A stretch of DNA of 64,000 nt from Haemonchus contortus (lineage: Eukaryota; Nematoda; Chromadorea; Rhabditida; Trichostrongylidae), in the NCBI GenBank assembly GCA_000469685.2, contig LS997566.1, positions 26,477,932 to 26,541,931 on the forward strand, in the 5' to 3' direction. Positions 1 through 12,896 of the stretch are shown here, piece after piece. Position numbers and translations under genes: made by a program. The notes under the pieces are model-generated. The model saw nothing but the letters and a program-made list of their open reading frames with translations, was not told where the DNA came from and searched no databases. Numbering within the stretch: the first letter of the stretch is position 1; each line of letters begins with the position of its first letter.

Positions 1-2529
1 ATGTATGTATGTATGTATGTATGTATGTATGTATGTATGTATGTATGTATGTATGTATGTATGTATGTATGTATGTATGTATGTATGTATGTATGTATGT
101 ATGTATGTATGTATGTATGTATGTATGTATGTATGTATGTATGTATGTATGTATGTATGTATGTATGTATGTATGTATGTATGTATGTATGTATGTATGT
201 ATGTATGTATGTATGTATGTATGTATGTATGTATGTATGTATGTATGTATGTATGTATGTATGTATGTATGTATGTATGTATGTATGTATGTATGTATGT
301 ATGTATGTATGTATGTATGTATGTATGTATGTATGTATGTATGTATGTATGTATGTATGTATGTATGTATGTATGTATGTATGTATGTATGTATGTATGT
401 ATGTATGTATGTATGTATGTATGTATGTATGTATGTATGTATGTATGTATGTATGTATGTATGTATGTATGTATGTATGTATGTATGTATGTATGTATGT
501 ATGTATGTATGTATGTATGTATGTATGTATGTATGTATGTATGTATGTATGTATGTATGTATGTATGTATGTATGTATGTATGTATGTATGTATGTATGT
601 ATGTATGTATGTATGTATGTATGTATGTATGTATGTATGTATGTATGTATGTATGTATGTATGTATGTATGTATGTATGTATGTATGTATGTATGTATGT
701 ATGTATGTATGTATGTATGTATGTATGTATGTATGTATGTATGTATGTATGTATGTATGTATGTATGTATGTATGTATGTATGTATGTATGTATGTATGT
801 ATGTATGTATGTATGTATGTATGTATGTATGTATGTATGTATGTATGTATGTATGTATGTATGTATGTATGTATGTATGTATGTATGTATGTATGTATGT
901 ATGTATGTATGTATGTATGTATGTATGTATGTATGTATGTATGTATGTATGTATGTATGTATGTATGTATGTATGTATGTATGTATGTATGTATGTATGT
1001 ATGTATGTATGTATGTATGTATGTATGTATGTATGTATGTATGTATGTATGTATGTATGTATGTATGTATGTATGTATGTATGTATGTATGTATGTATGT
1101 ATGTATGTATGTATGTATGTATGTATGTATGTATGTATGTATGTATGTATGTATGTATGTATGTATGTATGTATGTATGTATGTATGTATGTATGTATGT
1201 ATGTATGTATGTATGTATGTATGTATGTATGTATGTATGTATGTATGTATGTATGTATGTATGTATGTATGTATGTATGTATGTATGTATGTATGTATGT
1301 ATGTATGTATGTATGTATGTATGTATGTATGTATGTATGTATGTATGTATGTATGTATGTATGTATGTATGTATGTATGTATGTATGTATGTATGTATGT
1401 ATGTATGTATGTATGTATGTATGTATGTATGTATGTATGTATGTATGTATGTATGTATGTATGTATGTATGTATGTATGTATGTATGTATGTATGTATGT
1501 ATGTATGTATGTATGTATGTATGTATGTATGTATGTATGTATGTATGTATGTATGTATGTATGTATGTATGTATGTATGTATGTATGTATGTATGTATGT
1601 ATGTATGTATGTATGTATGTATGTATGTATGTATGTATGTATGTATGTATGTATGTATGTATGTATGTATGTATGTATGTATGTATGTATGTATGTATGT
1701 ATGTATGTATGTATGTATGTATGTATGTATGTATGTATGTATGTATGTATGTATGTATGTATGTATGTATGTATGTATGTATGTATGTATGTATGTATGT
1801 ATGTATGTATGTATGTATGTATGTATGTATGTATGTATGTATGTATGTATGTATGTATGTATGTATGTATGTATGTATGTATGTATGTATGTATGTATGT
1901 ATGTATGTATGTATGTATGTATGTATGTATGTATGTATGTATGTATGTATGTATGTATGTATGTATGTATGTATGTATGTATGTATGTATGTATGTATGT
2001 ATGTATGTATGTATGTATGTATGTATGTATGTATGTATGTATGTATGTATGTATGTATGTATGTATGTATGTATGTATGTATGTATGTATGTATGTATGT
2101 ATGTATGTATGTATGTATGTATGTATGTATGTATGTATGTATGTATGTATGTATGTATGTATGTATGTATGTATGTATGTATGTATGTATGTATGTATGT
2201 ATGTATGTATGTATGTATGTATGTATGTATGTATGTATGTATGTATGTATGTATGTATGTATGTATGTATGTATGTATGTATGTATGTATGTATGTATGT
2301 ATGTATGTATGTATGTATGTATGTATGTATGTATGTATGTATGTATGTATGTATGTATGTATGTATGTATGTATGTATGTATGTATGTATGTATGTATGT
2401 ATGTATGTATGTATGTATGTATGTATGTATGTATGTATGTATGTATGTATGTATGTATGTATGTATGTATGTATGTATGTATGTATGTATGTAGTATGTA
2501 GTATGTATGTATGTATATATATATATATG
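1..2529. repeat. Giant (ATGT)n microsatellite
   Basis: Perfect tandem ATGT from base 1 to 2493 (about 623 uninterrupted copies), then a slightly broken edge (GTAGTATGTAG) grading into a short TA run that ends near 2529. It touches the left edge of the window, so the true length is unknown. It is open in several frames only because the 4-bp unit contains no stop; the resulting Met-Tyr-Val-Cys repeat is not a gene. Confidence 0.97.
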
Positions 2530-2865
2530 TATCTTCAAGCATTTTTCGTATGTCCGTCATACACACACGTTTGCCGCATGCGTTTGCATGAGATGAATCT
2601 GACTTTTTCATCCATGTCGAATATACAATGACTGGATTTTTTTGGGTTTCCTTGATTTGTATCAGAACCTAATTTTTAATATTTAGACCACGAGAAGAGA
2701 TCAGCAACGATAAGGAGCTTCAATATCGAAAACGTTTTCAATGACTCTAGCCCTAAGCGAGAGCCAGTCAAGGAAAGAACTCGCGTCGGAAATCGTGTTT
2801 TGCTTCATTAATATTCTCAGAGCTAGATTCAACTCTGCTCACACTGCAGCCTTGTATGAATTATT
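2530..2865. other. Unannotated spacer after the microsatellite
   Basis: AT-rich unique-looking sequence. I see no coding, RNA or repeat signal in it. Confidence 0.5.
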
Positions 2866-3201
2866 TTAAAGGCACAGTTCACGATAATTTCGAGTTATCT
2901 AATTCCAGACGCCTAATTTAAGCGATAGCTAAGAATAGTTCAAAAAATGGCAGAGAAAACGCGAAAATCGGCCTATTCAGGAAAGTATGAGGCTTAAAAA
3001 GTAAAATTAGCGACGGACAAGAATGAAAACACAAAAATTCACATGGAAGGATTGAATGTGGGCGCAGTTGCATACAACTCTGCAATACAACCAATCGTGA
3101 CTGTTTTCCGACCCGACAGCGTCCCTTGGACTCTCCTGGGGATTACAGGTTCATCTTAGGAGGGAATCTCAAAGTCATTCTTGACGTGAACTGTGCGTTT
3201 A
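2866..3201. mobile_element. MITE, TTAAAGGCACAGTTCACGA family, copy 1
   Basis: Left end reads TTAAAGGCACAGTTCACGA; the right end is its imperfect reverse complement (ACGTGAACTGTGCGTTTA). There is no coding capacity. Related copies with the same termini lie at 4472-4891, 23800-24272, 58763-59324 and possibly 47980-48684, so this is a dispersed non-autonomous inverted-repeat family. The superfamily is not determined. Confidence 0.6.
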
Positions 3202-3818
3202 GGTTCACCTGCATTACACATTCTGCACATATGATGAGATTTCTTCTCTTCTGCTCTTACCTATGCAGTTGAATTTTGCTGCAATATTTTTGTGAACTCC
3301 TGTTTCCTACGGCCCTTTTATGATTCGTAAAGTTCTGAATTACGCATTGATTCCTTTGAACGCCTTCACAGGCTTTTATCTCTATTCACTGACAGTGGAA
3401 ATTTTTGGCCTAAATAGTCCACAGGTTTTTCTTTGTGTCCGTACTCTGGTCCGTTTCCAAAGTTGCCATTTCCTAACTGATGTATGTAAATATGCCAGAA
3501 TATAAAATATTCATATTTCGCTAGATAGCCTTTCAGAGAGTTTTTTGCGAGCGATTGAGCAATGCTCTCTTCAGCTTGATGGTATTGAAGGATCTGCCTT
3601 GATGGCAATGTGAGTAACAAGAGCGCTACACTTGCACGACTGTCAATAGGGTCATTAGATAATATCGATTTTTCGTTTTTTTTTTTATTTTTCATGTAGG
3701 TTTGTCAGTCCTGAAGCTAGTGGTATCGAAATACAATATGAATTAATTATAAGTTGACCAACTTGAACAATTTTTGGGTAAATTAATGGTGGTTTTTCAT
3801 GACTTTCACCGTAGAAAA
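3202..3818. other. Spacer with an unassigned minus-strand ORF (3366-3695)
   Basis: A 109-codon minus-strand reading frame at 3366-3695 has no motif I recognise, no clear splice context and ordinary composition. It may be chance or decayed repeat. Nothing else is visible here. Confidence 0.25.
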
Positions 3819-4025
3819 GTAATAGGTTGATGCATGATTATTGCGGATTCTTTCGTGGCTCCTTTTCTCTCCATACTTTCATAGCAATAATCTACTTGCT
3901 TTCCTTTATGGAAATATGTCTAGGAGGTCATCTTTCTACTCGCCACATTGTGCTCTAGTACTTGGAGAAGTCATGGAAGGTGGTACACTCATTTGCAGTG
4001 GTCATTCGCGTTGGTGGTTCTAATA
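3819..4025 (-). mobile_element. Truncated end of a mariner deletion derivative
   Basis: Begins AATAGGTTGATGCATGATTATTGCGGATT, given here only as a terminal motif, and stays alignable for about 200 bp to the reverse complement of the right end of the element at 21049-21647. No partner terminus is found nearby, so this is a one-ended fragment. Confidence 0.6.
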
Positions 4026-4471
4026 CTAGCGTACCCCTTCAACTATTCCTCTGCTCACCACAATTTCGATGAATCCCATATGTTTTAACCTGTTCTCATC
4101 TTGTTTCTTCTACTAATAGACCTGTGGCCACTGTTACTCCAAAGTTAATTGCTGTAGATAAGCAATCATTGTACAGGTCCTCCTCCCATGAGTCACACCT
4201 GTTGACGTGAGTATGCAGCGTCACGACCCTTTGTGTGGTTTCAAAAGAGAGATAGGCTCTTTGTTCTTCGAGAACTTTGAATTTTATTTTTTCTCTTTTA
4301 TTCAAACCCATGCGCAGAAATGTTCACTGTGCTTTTACTTCGTAGTATTTCCATTTAGTTTTCGAGACAAATATAATTAGGACGAAGTGAGCTTCAAATT
4401 CGCTCAGAGTCAGAAAATCCGCTGACAAGCACTTACTGAGCGCTGGAGAACATGACATTGGTGACTACTAG

Positions 4472-4891
4472 AAAGCACAGTTTACAACTATTTTGAGGTA
4501 CCTCTTCTTAAAAATGAGGCTCCTTAAAAGTAGGGGAATAGAGGTTGGACGAGATTACTATGACGGAAATAACATGGAAGGGGTATTGGACGAGATTTCA
4601 GTTATTGTAATTGCGCAGAGTTGACTACAACAGGCCAAAACTGGACAAAACTCTCTTTCACTATCGCTATGGGTCATGACAAGTTGTTTGACTTCCTACA
4701 TGGGTTCCCTTGCAAATGGTACAGCCGGTGAAACTCGTCCGAGGATACACGCGATACAACCTTCGAGTCCTTATAGTGCTACAACTAGGCCGTTTTCTGA
4801 CCTGATAGCGCCAGATATGGTATACGAGGAAACCGCAAATTTGTCCTAGAGGGACATCTCAGATGTATTTTTAGTTGTGAACTGTGCCTGT
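4472..4891. mobile_element. MITE, GCACAGTT family, copy 2
   Basis: Ends AAGCACAGTTTACAACTA and TAGTTGTGAACTGTGCCTGT are imperfect inverted repeats. The interior is clearly similar to copy 3 at 23800-24272 (shared stretches such as GGTTGGACGAGA / GATTGGACGAGA and TGGGTTCC). Non-coding. Confidence 0.6.
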
Positions 4892-5201
4892 GAGCTGCTG
4901 TTTTCTGGAAGGGTAACGTAACAATCTTATCCATTCAAAACTCCTAGCGTGTTATTGACTGCAGAAGGCCGTTAGTTATAACTGCAGCGCTACCAAATCA
5001 TGGCAACCTGAAAGAGGCGCTGTCAAAGATATTGAATTCACAGTACTGACGTACCAACATTTGTGTGTACCAACACTGCCACTTTGATCGCCCTCTATTC
5101 AATAGAGCTAAATTATAGATTCGATCAATCACGTCACAATTCTATTTTAGTGGCCTCCAGTTGGAATTAACATGGCAGAACTTCAATATATTCGTTATGT
5201 A
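4892..5201. other. Spacer
   Basis: About 310 bp between a MITE and the maT transposon; no gene or repeat signal seen. Confidence 0.4.
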
Positions 5202-6483
5202 ACTACAGTGTGGCGAAAAATTACGTGCGCGCGAATTTGGAAGCGATCAAGTGACTGCTTTGAACATCAGGGCCGGCTTTTACGTATCAGTTGCTTTCTT
5301 TACATATTCGATAATCAACCTGTGAAGGGAAAGTTTTTCTCAAGATTATGGTGCAGGCCTGCCCAAGCCGCAAGGAGATTGTACGCCTAGCCAGCGGTGG
5401 GATGAAGATGGCTGCAATTGCGTCAAAGCTCAGAATTCCTCTGAGAACAGTTCAAAGATTGTGAAACAATGGAAGGAGGAAGGACACGTCCTAACCAAGC
5501 CGGGAAGAGGAAGGAAGCAGACTGTCAAAACAAGGAGGATGCGTGGTATGATCAAGAAGGGGATTGACCGTAAGGATGATCGGAACCTGAACAAAATGGC
5601 AGAACAGCTCAAGATCTCCATGAAATCAGTTCAAATGATAGTGAAAAATAAGCTTGGGCTTCGAAGTTATCGCCTATTGAATGGACAATCTCCTACCGAA
5701 AACACAAAGCAAAGTCGAAAAGAAAAACGCAAGAAACTGCTAGAGTTTTTCGAGGTGCGCCGCTTCGAACACGTTCTTTGGTCTGGCGAAAAAGTGTTCA
5801 CCGTGGAAGTGGCTGAAAACCCTCAGAATCACCGATAACTTCTTAGTCCAGCTCTCAAGAACACCCGCAAGAGAAAAATTGCCGGCAGAAGTTTTTTCCC
5901 CAAACGTTTAATGGTTTGGGATGATATCAGTGCATCAGGCGAGACTCCGTTGATTTTCCTAGACGAAAATGTGAAAATTGATGTGAAGTTCTACCAAAAA
6001 GAAATCCTTGAAAAAGCTTTGCTATCATGGGAGCAAAATCATCCCAACTTCATCTTCCAGCCAGGGCTCCGGCCCATGCAGCGAGATCCACCATTCACTT
6101 CCTCGAGACAGAATTTGGCAACTTCCTGACAAAGGATCTGTGACTTTCGATAGACTAGATTTGAATCCTTTGGACTTTGCTGTTTGGGGTTATATGGAAG
6201 AATAATTAAGGAACAGAACGTGAAAAGTTTGGTGGCTTTGCGAAAGGAAGTCTGCAAAATCCGGGCAGTTTGGACTTCGACTACCTTGGGCGCACCGTCG
6301 ACTCGGTGAAAAGACGAATCGAAGCCTCTATCAAAGCAGAAGGCGGGCACTTTGAAAATTTGTTGTGATTATGTAACGTCATTGTTTGTTGTTTTAAGAA
6401 AATGTTTTCATTCCATGTTGTTGTACGAATAACAGAGTTCGAGCGTTTTTTATGGCGCACGTAATTTTTCGCCTCCCTGTAGT
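5202..6483 (+). mobile_element. maT-type (DD37D) mariner transposon, inactive
   Basis: Terminal inverted repeats of 28 bp lie at 5203-5230 and 6455-6482 (left CTACAGTGTGGCGAAAAATT..., right matching at all but a few bases). Between them is a plus-strand transposase remnant of this Tc1/mariner subfamily, about 5400-6365. The element is 1.28 kb, full length for the family. A clean TA duplication is not evident at the edges. Confidence 0.85.
5400..6365 (+). pseudogene. maT-family transposase pseudogene
   Basis: Would encode a cut-and-paste DNA transposase with an N-terminal helix-turn-helix half and a C-terminal DDD catalytic half. Visible in order: the HTH and basic linker (VKQWKEEGH, GRGRKQTVKTRR) from about 5461; a region WSGEKVFTVE where the family has WSDEK, so the first catalytic Asp is Gly; VWDDISASGETPLIF; a degraded second catalytic block; and LNPLDFAVWGYMEE, which keeps the third Asp. 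The frame changes several times (near 5838, 6100 and 6200), and the C-terminal tail is recognisable up to about 6360. Dead by both substitutions and frameshifts. Confidence 0.85.
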
Positions 6484-7039
6484 GCCCTCTCTCACACTTC
6501 AAGCCTTCCTTTCAGCTTGATCTTAATTGTCACCAACTCGTTTTGAAGAGGGTTTCCCATATCTTTATCTTGATAGTAATCATGGGGATTCTTACGGACA
6601 TAAAATAGGCAAATCTGCTAACCTCAGGTTGACAAACAAACCGACCCAAAGTTATTCTATGTGCCTAGAAAACCAGGAGGATGCCAGTAGTGAGCCGGTA
6701 CTTGTGCTGGCTCACTACTGGTATCTTTCTCGTTTTTTAAGCATAAAAAAGAGTCAATAATTTCGGGACCTTTCACTATATTGTGTTTTGTGAAGAGTGG
6801 AATGAAATCGACCATGGGCTATATTCACACAAGACGGGTCGCCTGGCTTATGCCGAGCCTAATTTCTTAATTTATAAAGTAGTCAGGAAATGATGTAGCT
6901 ACGAGGGGAAGCTTTCATCCAACAGCAAGGATTTTAGTGCGAAGGAGGATGGGTAGCCGACCTTAAAGCTAGGATCAGGTATGAGTTGAATACCCACTTG
7001 ACTCACCCACCCGGTGCTCCTTTCATCCAGCAGCGGTCA

Positions 7040-7425
7040 AAAACTGTATGATCTCGGCTAAAAAACGTTCCTGCGCACAATTATGAGCTGACCTCTTTAC
7101 CTCTAACGCTCAAAGCTGAAAAGAAGCTAAGTCTCGAAACTGCATTATTACCTCCGATTTTTGTGCAGACATACATAGCACAATGCCAATGCAGATCGAA
7201 ATCGCAGCTTCGAAGTGCTGACTTATTCCACATTACTCACTTTACTCCGCAGCACCCGCCCCACTCCACTGAACTACCAACTAATTCACTGCTTTTTATA
7301 TAAGAAGGAAATGTGAGAGCTGGGCTCTCCAGCCGGGTATCTCTGGTATCACTACCTTTATCGTAGTCATAAAGTTTGTGGACGGACAAACCTACACATC
7401 AAGTTACTGCTTTATAAATAAGAGA
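7040..7425 (+). repeat. Dispersed repeat family R, copy 1
   Basis: Carries landmarks GACATACATAGCAC, ATATAAGAAGGAA, GTCATAAAGTTTGTGGACGG and CTGCTTTATAAATA. The same order recurs at 17235-17500 and, split by a retroelement insertion, at 50020-50272 plus 54705-54815. Non-coding; class unknown. The uninterrupted copies show what the split copy looked like before insertion. Confidence 0.65.
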
Positions 7426-9080
7426 GACTGTGAAGGATACAGTCATAATTTTTGCCACCCTCTTGAAACCTCACCAGGATCATGTCGCTATATGTTCACG
7501 GCAACAGATACAAAGCTCAAGAGGATCTGTTTAAGAATTCACTTACCTACAGCCTTATCTTTTGCAGAGCTATCAAAGTGCTGTCAAAAGAAGCGGGAAA
7601 AACAGAAATTAGATAGCAAACAGCAACAGTAGAATATGGTATCGAGTTTACTACAGTAGAGAGAAGAGGAGGATATTCAGTGAGAATAGTTAGACGAAGA
7701 GTAGCAGGAGAACAACAGCCAACAACGTGTGAGGTCACTGTAACGTTAAACTCCTATGTTGCATGCAAATATAACGCGGGAAAATAGTTAGAGCCGCAGA
7801 ATCTTCCAATGAATGAACGCGATATAGATTCCTTGGCTTCCGGGCAACCCCTCTCAAACTTCACCGTCTACCGCAATTCAACACCTCTTTGAATCGTTTT
7901 TTCGACGTTGTCTGTTTATTGCAGGTAATCTGTTTTGAATGGGCTGCTCCGAGGTGGGTGTGAGAGTGGAAGATGGGCTGTTATAGGATAGGTCGCTAAT
8001 TATAACGGGGTTGACGGGCAGTTTTTCATTACAGCATTGCTGGCTTGTGGAAGTTTGGTCGAAGTTATACTGTACACAGATCTGATTCCTTTCCTGGTCT
8101 TGAAAAGTATAAAAGGTATAGGAGCAAGGGGGAACGTCGTATTTGTGGACTGATGCCCTGGTAATGTATGCTGTGCTGTCTGGGAACGAGAGAACGTAGG
8201 AGATTATTGAGTTCCGAAGATTCGTCGGAAGAAATATCGTCGAGAAGCGTCGATTGAAAAGTAAGATCTGGTGGTTCTGATCTGGAGCATAAACGTTCTG
8301 GTCGAACTGATAGAGTATCTTTTTGAGGCATGGCGATAGATGAGGTTGTGGTAATCCGGAGTCCGAACTACTCGTAAATGGATACACTGTTGACTGTTAT
8401 GGTGGCTGAAAAGGATGGGAAGCTGGGATATGTATATAAAAGAGATTAGGATTACTCAAACAGATCCATAATGAAGAGAGAAGCCTTGTTCAATTTGGTA
8501 TATAGTCCATATAGATTCAATATGAATTGCACTTCTGTACGACAATGACTTTGGCACCATATTTATAGCGCACCTCGTACCCTTCTCAAGTAGGATCGTA
8601 TGCAAGCGTATTGCGGATATGTGACGCACGCGTTAGTGTATATCGGTTTGATAGTTAGCACTCGACCAAACCACGCCACCACGTAATTTCCTTATCAGAT
8701 GCCACAAATTCTATCCGAGCCGTCAATGATTTGAGATTTGGCAAATGATTCATCTACATGAAGCTAAGAAAGGGCGTGAATACGAAATACTGATAGTGTT
8801 GTCACCAGCTATATGTTTAGAAAAAAGAAGGGAAAAATTTTCCAATATATTTCCTTATCATTACAAGATAAAGAGAGGACTCTGTTGTACGATTTCTACC
8901 TTGAAGCCTTTGTCGGAAGGAACTGGCTGTGAATACTTATGTGCGAATTTTATTCAAGCTTCCACAGAATGTTCGTTTCCCAAGCTTTTTTGAGAGGTGA
9001 TTTTGACCTCTGATATCCATCGTTTTTTTGGCCCATCTCCAAAAAAACTGCATATTGTTTTGAGATTTACTTTTTTAAGC
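7426..9080. other. Stretch with one unassigned ORF pair (7878-8387, minus)
   Basis: The minus strand has a 169-codon frame at 7878-8387 and an overlapping 88-codon frame at 8065-8331. The second begins with ATG and has an acidic Ser/Glu segment (ISSDESSELNNLL) that looks more protein-like. I recognise no domain in either and cannot say which, if any, is coding. The rest of the stretch shows no repeat or gene signal. Confidence 0.3.
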
Positions 9081-9089
9081 TGTAGAACC

Positions 9090-9965
9090 GAGATAGTAAC
9101 AAACTTTATTAGGCAGACGAATTAAGTGCGGCCATACGATCATGTGTGAACACAGGTTTTCAGGACATAGTGAAAGTTGTAGATATTTTACCCTCGAGCC
9201 TTAAACAACGATTGGTGAGAAATCGCCCGTACGATCGCCTGTGCACAACGCCTTCGTGTGTCATATGCCCATATGGTAAGGGAGGAGAGTGATGACATCC
9301 GGTGTTGTATACTTCATATCGTGTCGTCACTGTAAAGAGGAATATATTGGGGGAACAGGCAGGCCTCTTCGCATCAGAATAACGGAGCACCTGGTTGGCA
9401 TGCAAAAGTCGAGAACAGCTACTCCTCTAGGAGAACATAGGGTACAATGTCATGGGGATATGAGGTTTGAGGTAACGTCACCCTATTGACGCGAAAATCG
9501 GATATTGCGGCGCGGCGAACCTTAGAGGCCTTTTAGATCATGGCTAAGGCCCTGAAAATTAATAGAAGGGATGGATGGCGGTTACCACAAAGCTGGCGCC
9601 CTTTGCAGCACTATGCGGCTTTTGACCTATGTACGCTGTCTATTCCCCGGGAAGTCATGCGGCTAGGTAGTCGATAGGATTTGATTGGGAAGTAGTCAGG
9701 CTTGATCTACGTGATCAGCCCCTTGAAGGCAACTGAAGCAAGCTGACCTGATGCTTACCCTATTAAAACCGGTCATAAGAGCTTGGGTGATCGGTGGACC
9801 CCAAAGGTCGACTGTCCCAAGTGTTGATTAACAACTTCCAGCTTCCCAGTCCATGCCCTTTGAACTTCTGTAGATTGAAATAGTACTTGATCGAAGGGTT
9901 TCTCAAATGCCTTCTGTCTTTGCAGGCTCCGAGCAAGGTGAAGGCACCGAAACGTCAGCCTAGTA
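9090..9965 (+). pseudogene. Penelope-like element, 5'-truncated 3' end with GIY-YIG endonuclease
   Basis: PLEs encode a reverse transcriptase followed by a GIY-YIG nuclease; only the nuclease end survives. A cysteine-bearing lead-in (RPYDRLCTTPSCVICPYGKG) near 9220-9290 runs, after a small frameshift, into GVVYFISCRHCKEEYIGG and GRPLRIRITEH at 9297-9395: the GIY-YIG core with its following Arg. The frame stops at 9489, and the PLE C-terminal region continues decayed to about 9600. A hammerhead-like motif at 9924-9961 lies downstream in the same orientation, as expected for the PLE terminal repeat. Confidence 0.8.
9924..9961 (+). ncRNA. Hammerhead-ribozyme-like motif (decayed), PLE 3' end
   Basis: Order seen: AGGCT, a degraded first core box (CCGAGCA where CUGANGA is expected), a GGTG-AAGG-CACC hairpin as stem II, GAA, ACGTC, then AGCCT pairing with the first AGGCT as stem I. 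ACGT followed by C fits the tiny stem III and cleavage site of the minimal hammerheads reported in PLEs. Two core substitutions suggest it is inactive. Confidence 0.45.
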
Positions 9966-9969
9966 AAGT

Positions 9970-11450
9970 TTGTTACCATCTCGGTTCGACAACTAAAAAA
10001 GTAAGCCTGAAAACTGAAAGAAGCATACCAAGATTTATCAACAGTCACGCTTGGACACTGCAAATTGTGGAGCTGTTCAAGCCCATGAGAAGAGCGATGC
10101 AAATCAAGAATACCAGGTCGCCTTGAATCGGAAAATGAGCAAAGCCGCAAAGTTGAGCATGTTATCAGTTAGAGTAAATGGAGTAGATTGTGGAAAGTCA
10201 AGTTCTCAAAAATTATGGGGGCTCAAAGAAAGGGTTAGGTAGCAACCCATCTCTTTTAGCCAGCAGGATTTTTGTTAAAATATCATGACAGTTTGACGCG
10301 TTCATACTTACTCTAGTTATGAGTGTTTTCGGAGCACTTCGAAAGCTTATTGCTTTGACACCCATTCCATGAGAAGTGAGGTCCCTTGAATAAGCTTGCG
10401 GAAGCCAACTATCAATGACTACCAGCTTCAGAAAGCATTAACCGTTTATGATCATTCCATTGCTGGTGACTCCCATATGCATTATTTTCACTAACTTTGC
10501 CATAGATGAGAAGTAGCACTACAATATTCTCTAGAAGTGATGAAAACCCCAGTCACAAGCTTTTTATTTATTTTAGTTACCGTATGTGCCTGCACGGGTG
10601 TGGTGCGATTCACGCGTCAATATAATGAGGTCATCGGACAAAATGCGCTAAAACATCATGCCATCATCATAACGGAAGAAATAAGAACTTATAAGTAGAA
10701 TAAGTAAAGAGATGACCAACTACGCATGTTTACAGTAGAATTGCGTTTACCAGAATCAAAAAAAATCGAATTTATTCTTATTTTGAACGTTTGACAAGTA
10801 AATTGTTGACCCATGAGGTGAATTCTCGATTTCGAAGGGTTTTTTGTCATAGTGTAGAGATTTGTTCCATTCGTGGTGAAGCCGTGGTCTACTGCAAATT
10901 TATTTGATCCACTTCAACAGAAAGGTACTGAAACGAGCTGCGTTCGCGAAGAGCTCCAATGGGGTCACGCGTGAATCGCGCGCCCCCCTGCCTGCACCTG
11001 TGGAGAAGCGGTAACCCACTGCCAAAAATTCTCGTACAAAACTTCAGAATGAACATGCTTCTAAATGTGCCAAATATTGAAATTCACATTACTTGAGGTC
11101 TGCCTCCGAAACTTTACCATATTCTGATCAGCATTATGCATGGCGATAATGAATGACCTTATTGTAGATTTCAGCCGTTTTTTTCAGAACTGCTACCATT
11201 CCCAAAATTAGAACTAGAACTTCAAAAACTCGTCAACCTGACCTTTCCGTGTGGCTTGCTTCCTACCATACTTCATAAGTACGACTTCTTCCCTCATCCT
11301 CGCCCCTCTCGAAGGCACCCCCCCCCCCCTGCTTGACCTTTCTTCTCTGTAAACTTGACCCTACCGAAAACTCGTTATTCTAAATAAAACTAAACTAATC
11401 TGAAGAGGTTGGCGAGTTCTGGACAAAAATTCAGTTAAAATACATTTCTC
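9970..11450. other. Stretch without supported genes
   Basis: Only short frames shadowing one another; a C homopolymer near 11318; no domain, splice-supported exon or terminal repeat recognised. Confidence 0.4.
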
Positions 11451-11454
11451 GACA

Positions 11455-11522
11455 CTCAGATGAGGCTTGAACCAGTACTGTGCTATCCGAGCACCGCGCT
11501 CTTATCCCCTACATTACCGAAT
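11455..11522 (-). repeat. tRNA-like relic (SINE head or tRNA pseudogene)
   Basis: On the minus strand, TAGGGGATAAGAGCGCGG resembles a tRNA A box and GGTTCAAGCC a B box, about 35 bp apart, with a short GTGC/GCAC hairpin between. The T arm and acceptor stem do not pair well, so it is not a functional tRNA. A decayed tRNA or the head of a tRNA-derived SINE both fit. Confidence 0.35.
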
Positions 11523-11783
11523 TTCCGCTTATCCTCGCCTTCTTAATTGCTTTTACGCCATAGATTACCAGCCCTTTTGCCTGAGTCTTTCGTATCGCGT
11601 ATTGCGGCGAACTAGCAACAGATAACAAACATCAAGTCAAAACAAGGCCACCGTAATGTCGTCCTGATCAAAAAACACAAACATTTTCACCTAAAACAAA
11701 TTACGTGACATGCTCCAACAAACAGAACGAAAACAGCATGAAAAACAACCAATCATAATAAGCGATAAACAAGAAAGGACGAA

Positions 11784-12128
11784 TCAGATCGTGTTACTTT
11801 TGTCGGATTTCGAACGAGTCCTCAATGAAGTTGGTGTATTTGTTGGTGTGCCAGCGAAATGAGAGTATTCTTGGGCATCTGTAACAACCGGGTTTCCGGC
11901 GGCTGGTAGGTCGTAGCTACGTCTTGGATGCTTTGCCCTCCATGGTTGTTGAGCTAAACAAAGGAACTTTCGGAGATGAAAAGAGTGGCAAAACTGAAAC
12001 AAAAAAAGTGCACTCATTCATTCGACGATCCCATATTCAAGAACTTACTTCCGTATCCGTCCATCACTTCGGAGATACCGGGTGAAACGTTACGTGCTCT
12101 TCTTTTTCTTGCTGATTTTATTTCTGTT
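11784..12128 (-). CDS. 3' end of a minus-strand gene, two exons, function unknown
   Basis: Exon 12049-12128 is bounded by acceptor ATTTGCAG and donor GTAAGT; exon 11784-11953 by acceptor TTTGTTTAG and a TGA stop. The phases agree (phase 1 across the 95-nt intron). The predicted tail is very basic at first (KSARKRRARN), then Pro/Ser/Thr-rich, ending in TRSKSDKSNTI. That composition suits a disordered cytosolic tail, but I recognise no family. Exons encoding the rest should lie above 12128; a candidate open stretch near 12200-12300 did not match in phase. How the gene begins is unresolved. Confidence 0.5.
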
Positions 12129-12896
12129 CTGCAAATAATCATTTAAGTAAGAACTTCCTCCCGCCTTCACAAGCGGGCTTCAACTAGCATTAGAGAGTAC
12201 CTTCTTATCGAGAAGAAATACGCAACGACTCAACCAGTTCACTCCCACCTCACAGCGTACGGTAATTTGCAAAAAGATCGATACCCATTTGGACTGATTG
12301 GCCTTCTCCCATCTGATTGAAGGCCCTCAACGCTCATGAACTACGTCTTTCATCATGACATGACTGATCGCGTTCAGAGTACAGCTACCACCGCTATGCG
12401 CTGAGGGGACCGCGTCAGCGCCGCGCTGACGCTGACGGTCTTTGCTTGGGCATGTTGTTTTCCAAGCAGTGCTGCGCACAGTTCTTTATAACAATGCGGT
12501 ATCGCGATATTGTACCAAGTGCGTGCATGTTTCGCAATGTACATACCCTGGCCGATACTATGAATCACTCATGACAAGGGCAGACGCAAAGAAAGCAAAA
12601 CATCTCTCAAGCAAGAAGCAAAGAAGAAGCGTTGAGTAGAATAGTACTAAACCGTATTATCTAGAGGGAAGATGTCATATTCAAGTTGCAAAAAAAGGTC
12701 GAACAATACAGCACTACCAACCGATTCAGAACTTGTTATTGCCGACCAGGCGGTATCGATCGGAGTCTAACGTTGTCAACGGGTGACCTACAAGCCTCGA
12801 CGCTCCGCGCTCAACGCTCAGCGCTCTACTATGGACAATGCCACCTTCACATTGCACACGCCGACCATGGAGGGTTCTAATACGGCGTCCTTGGTA
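12129..12896. other. Spacer or unresolved intron
   Basis: May include upstream exons of the gene ending at 11784, but none could be joined in phase. No repeat recognised. Confidence 0.3.

Noticed and set aside
1..2631. Very long open frames across the ATGT repeat
   Set aside because: A 4-bp unit without a stop is open in every plus frame; the translation is a four-residue repeat.
8429..8446. TATATAAAAG as a promoter TATA box
   Set aside because: It points to the plus strand, where no gene follows, and such words are common in this composition.
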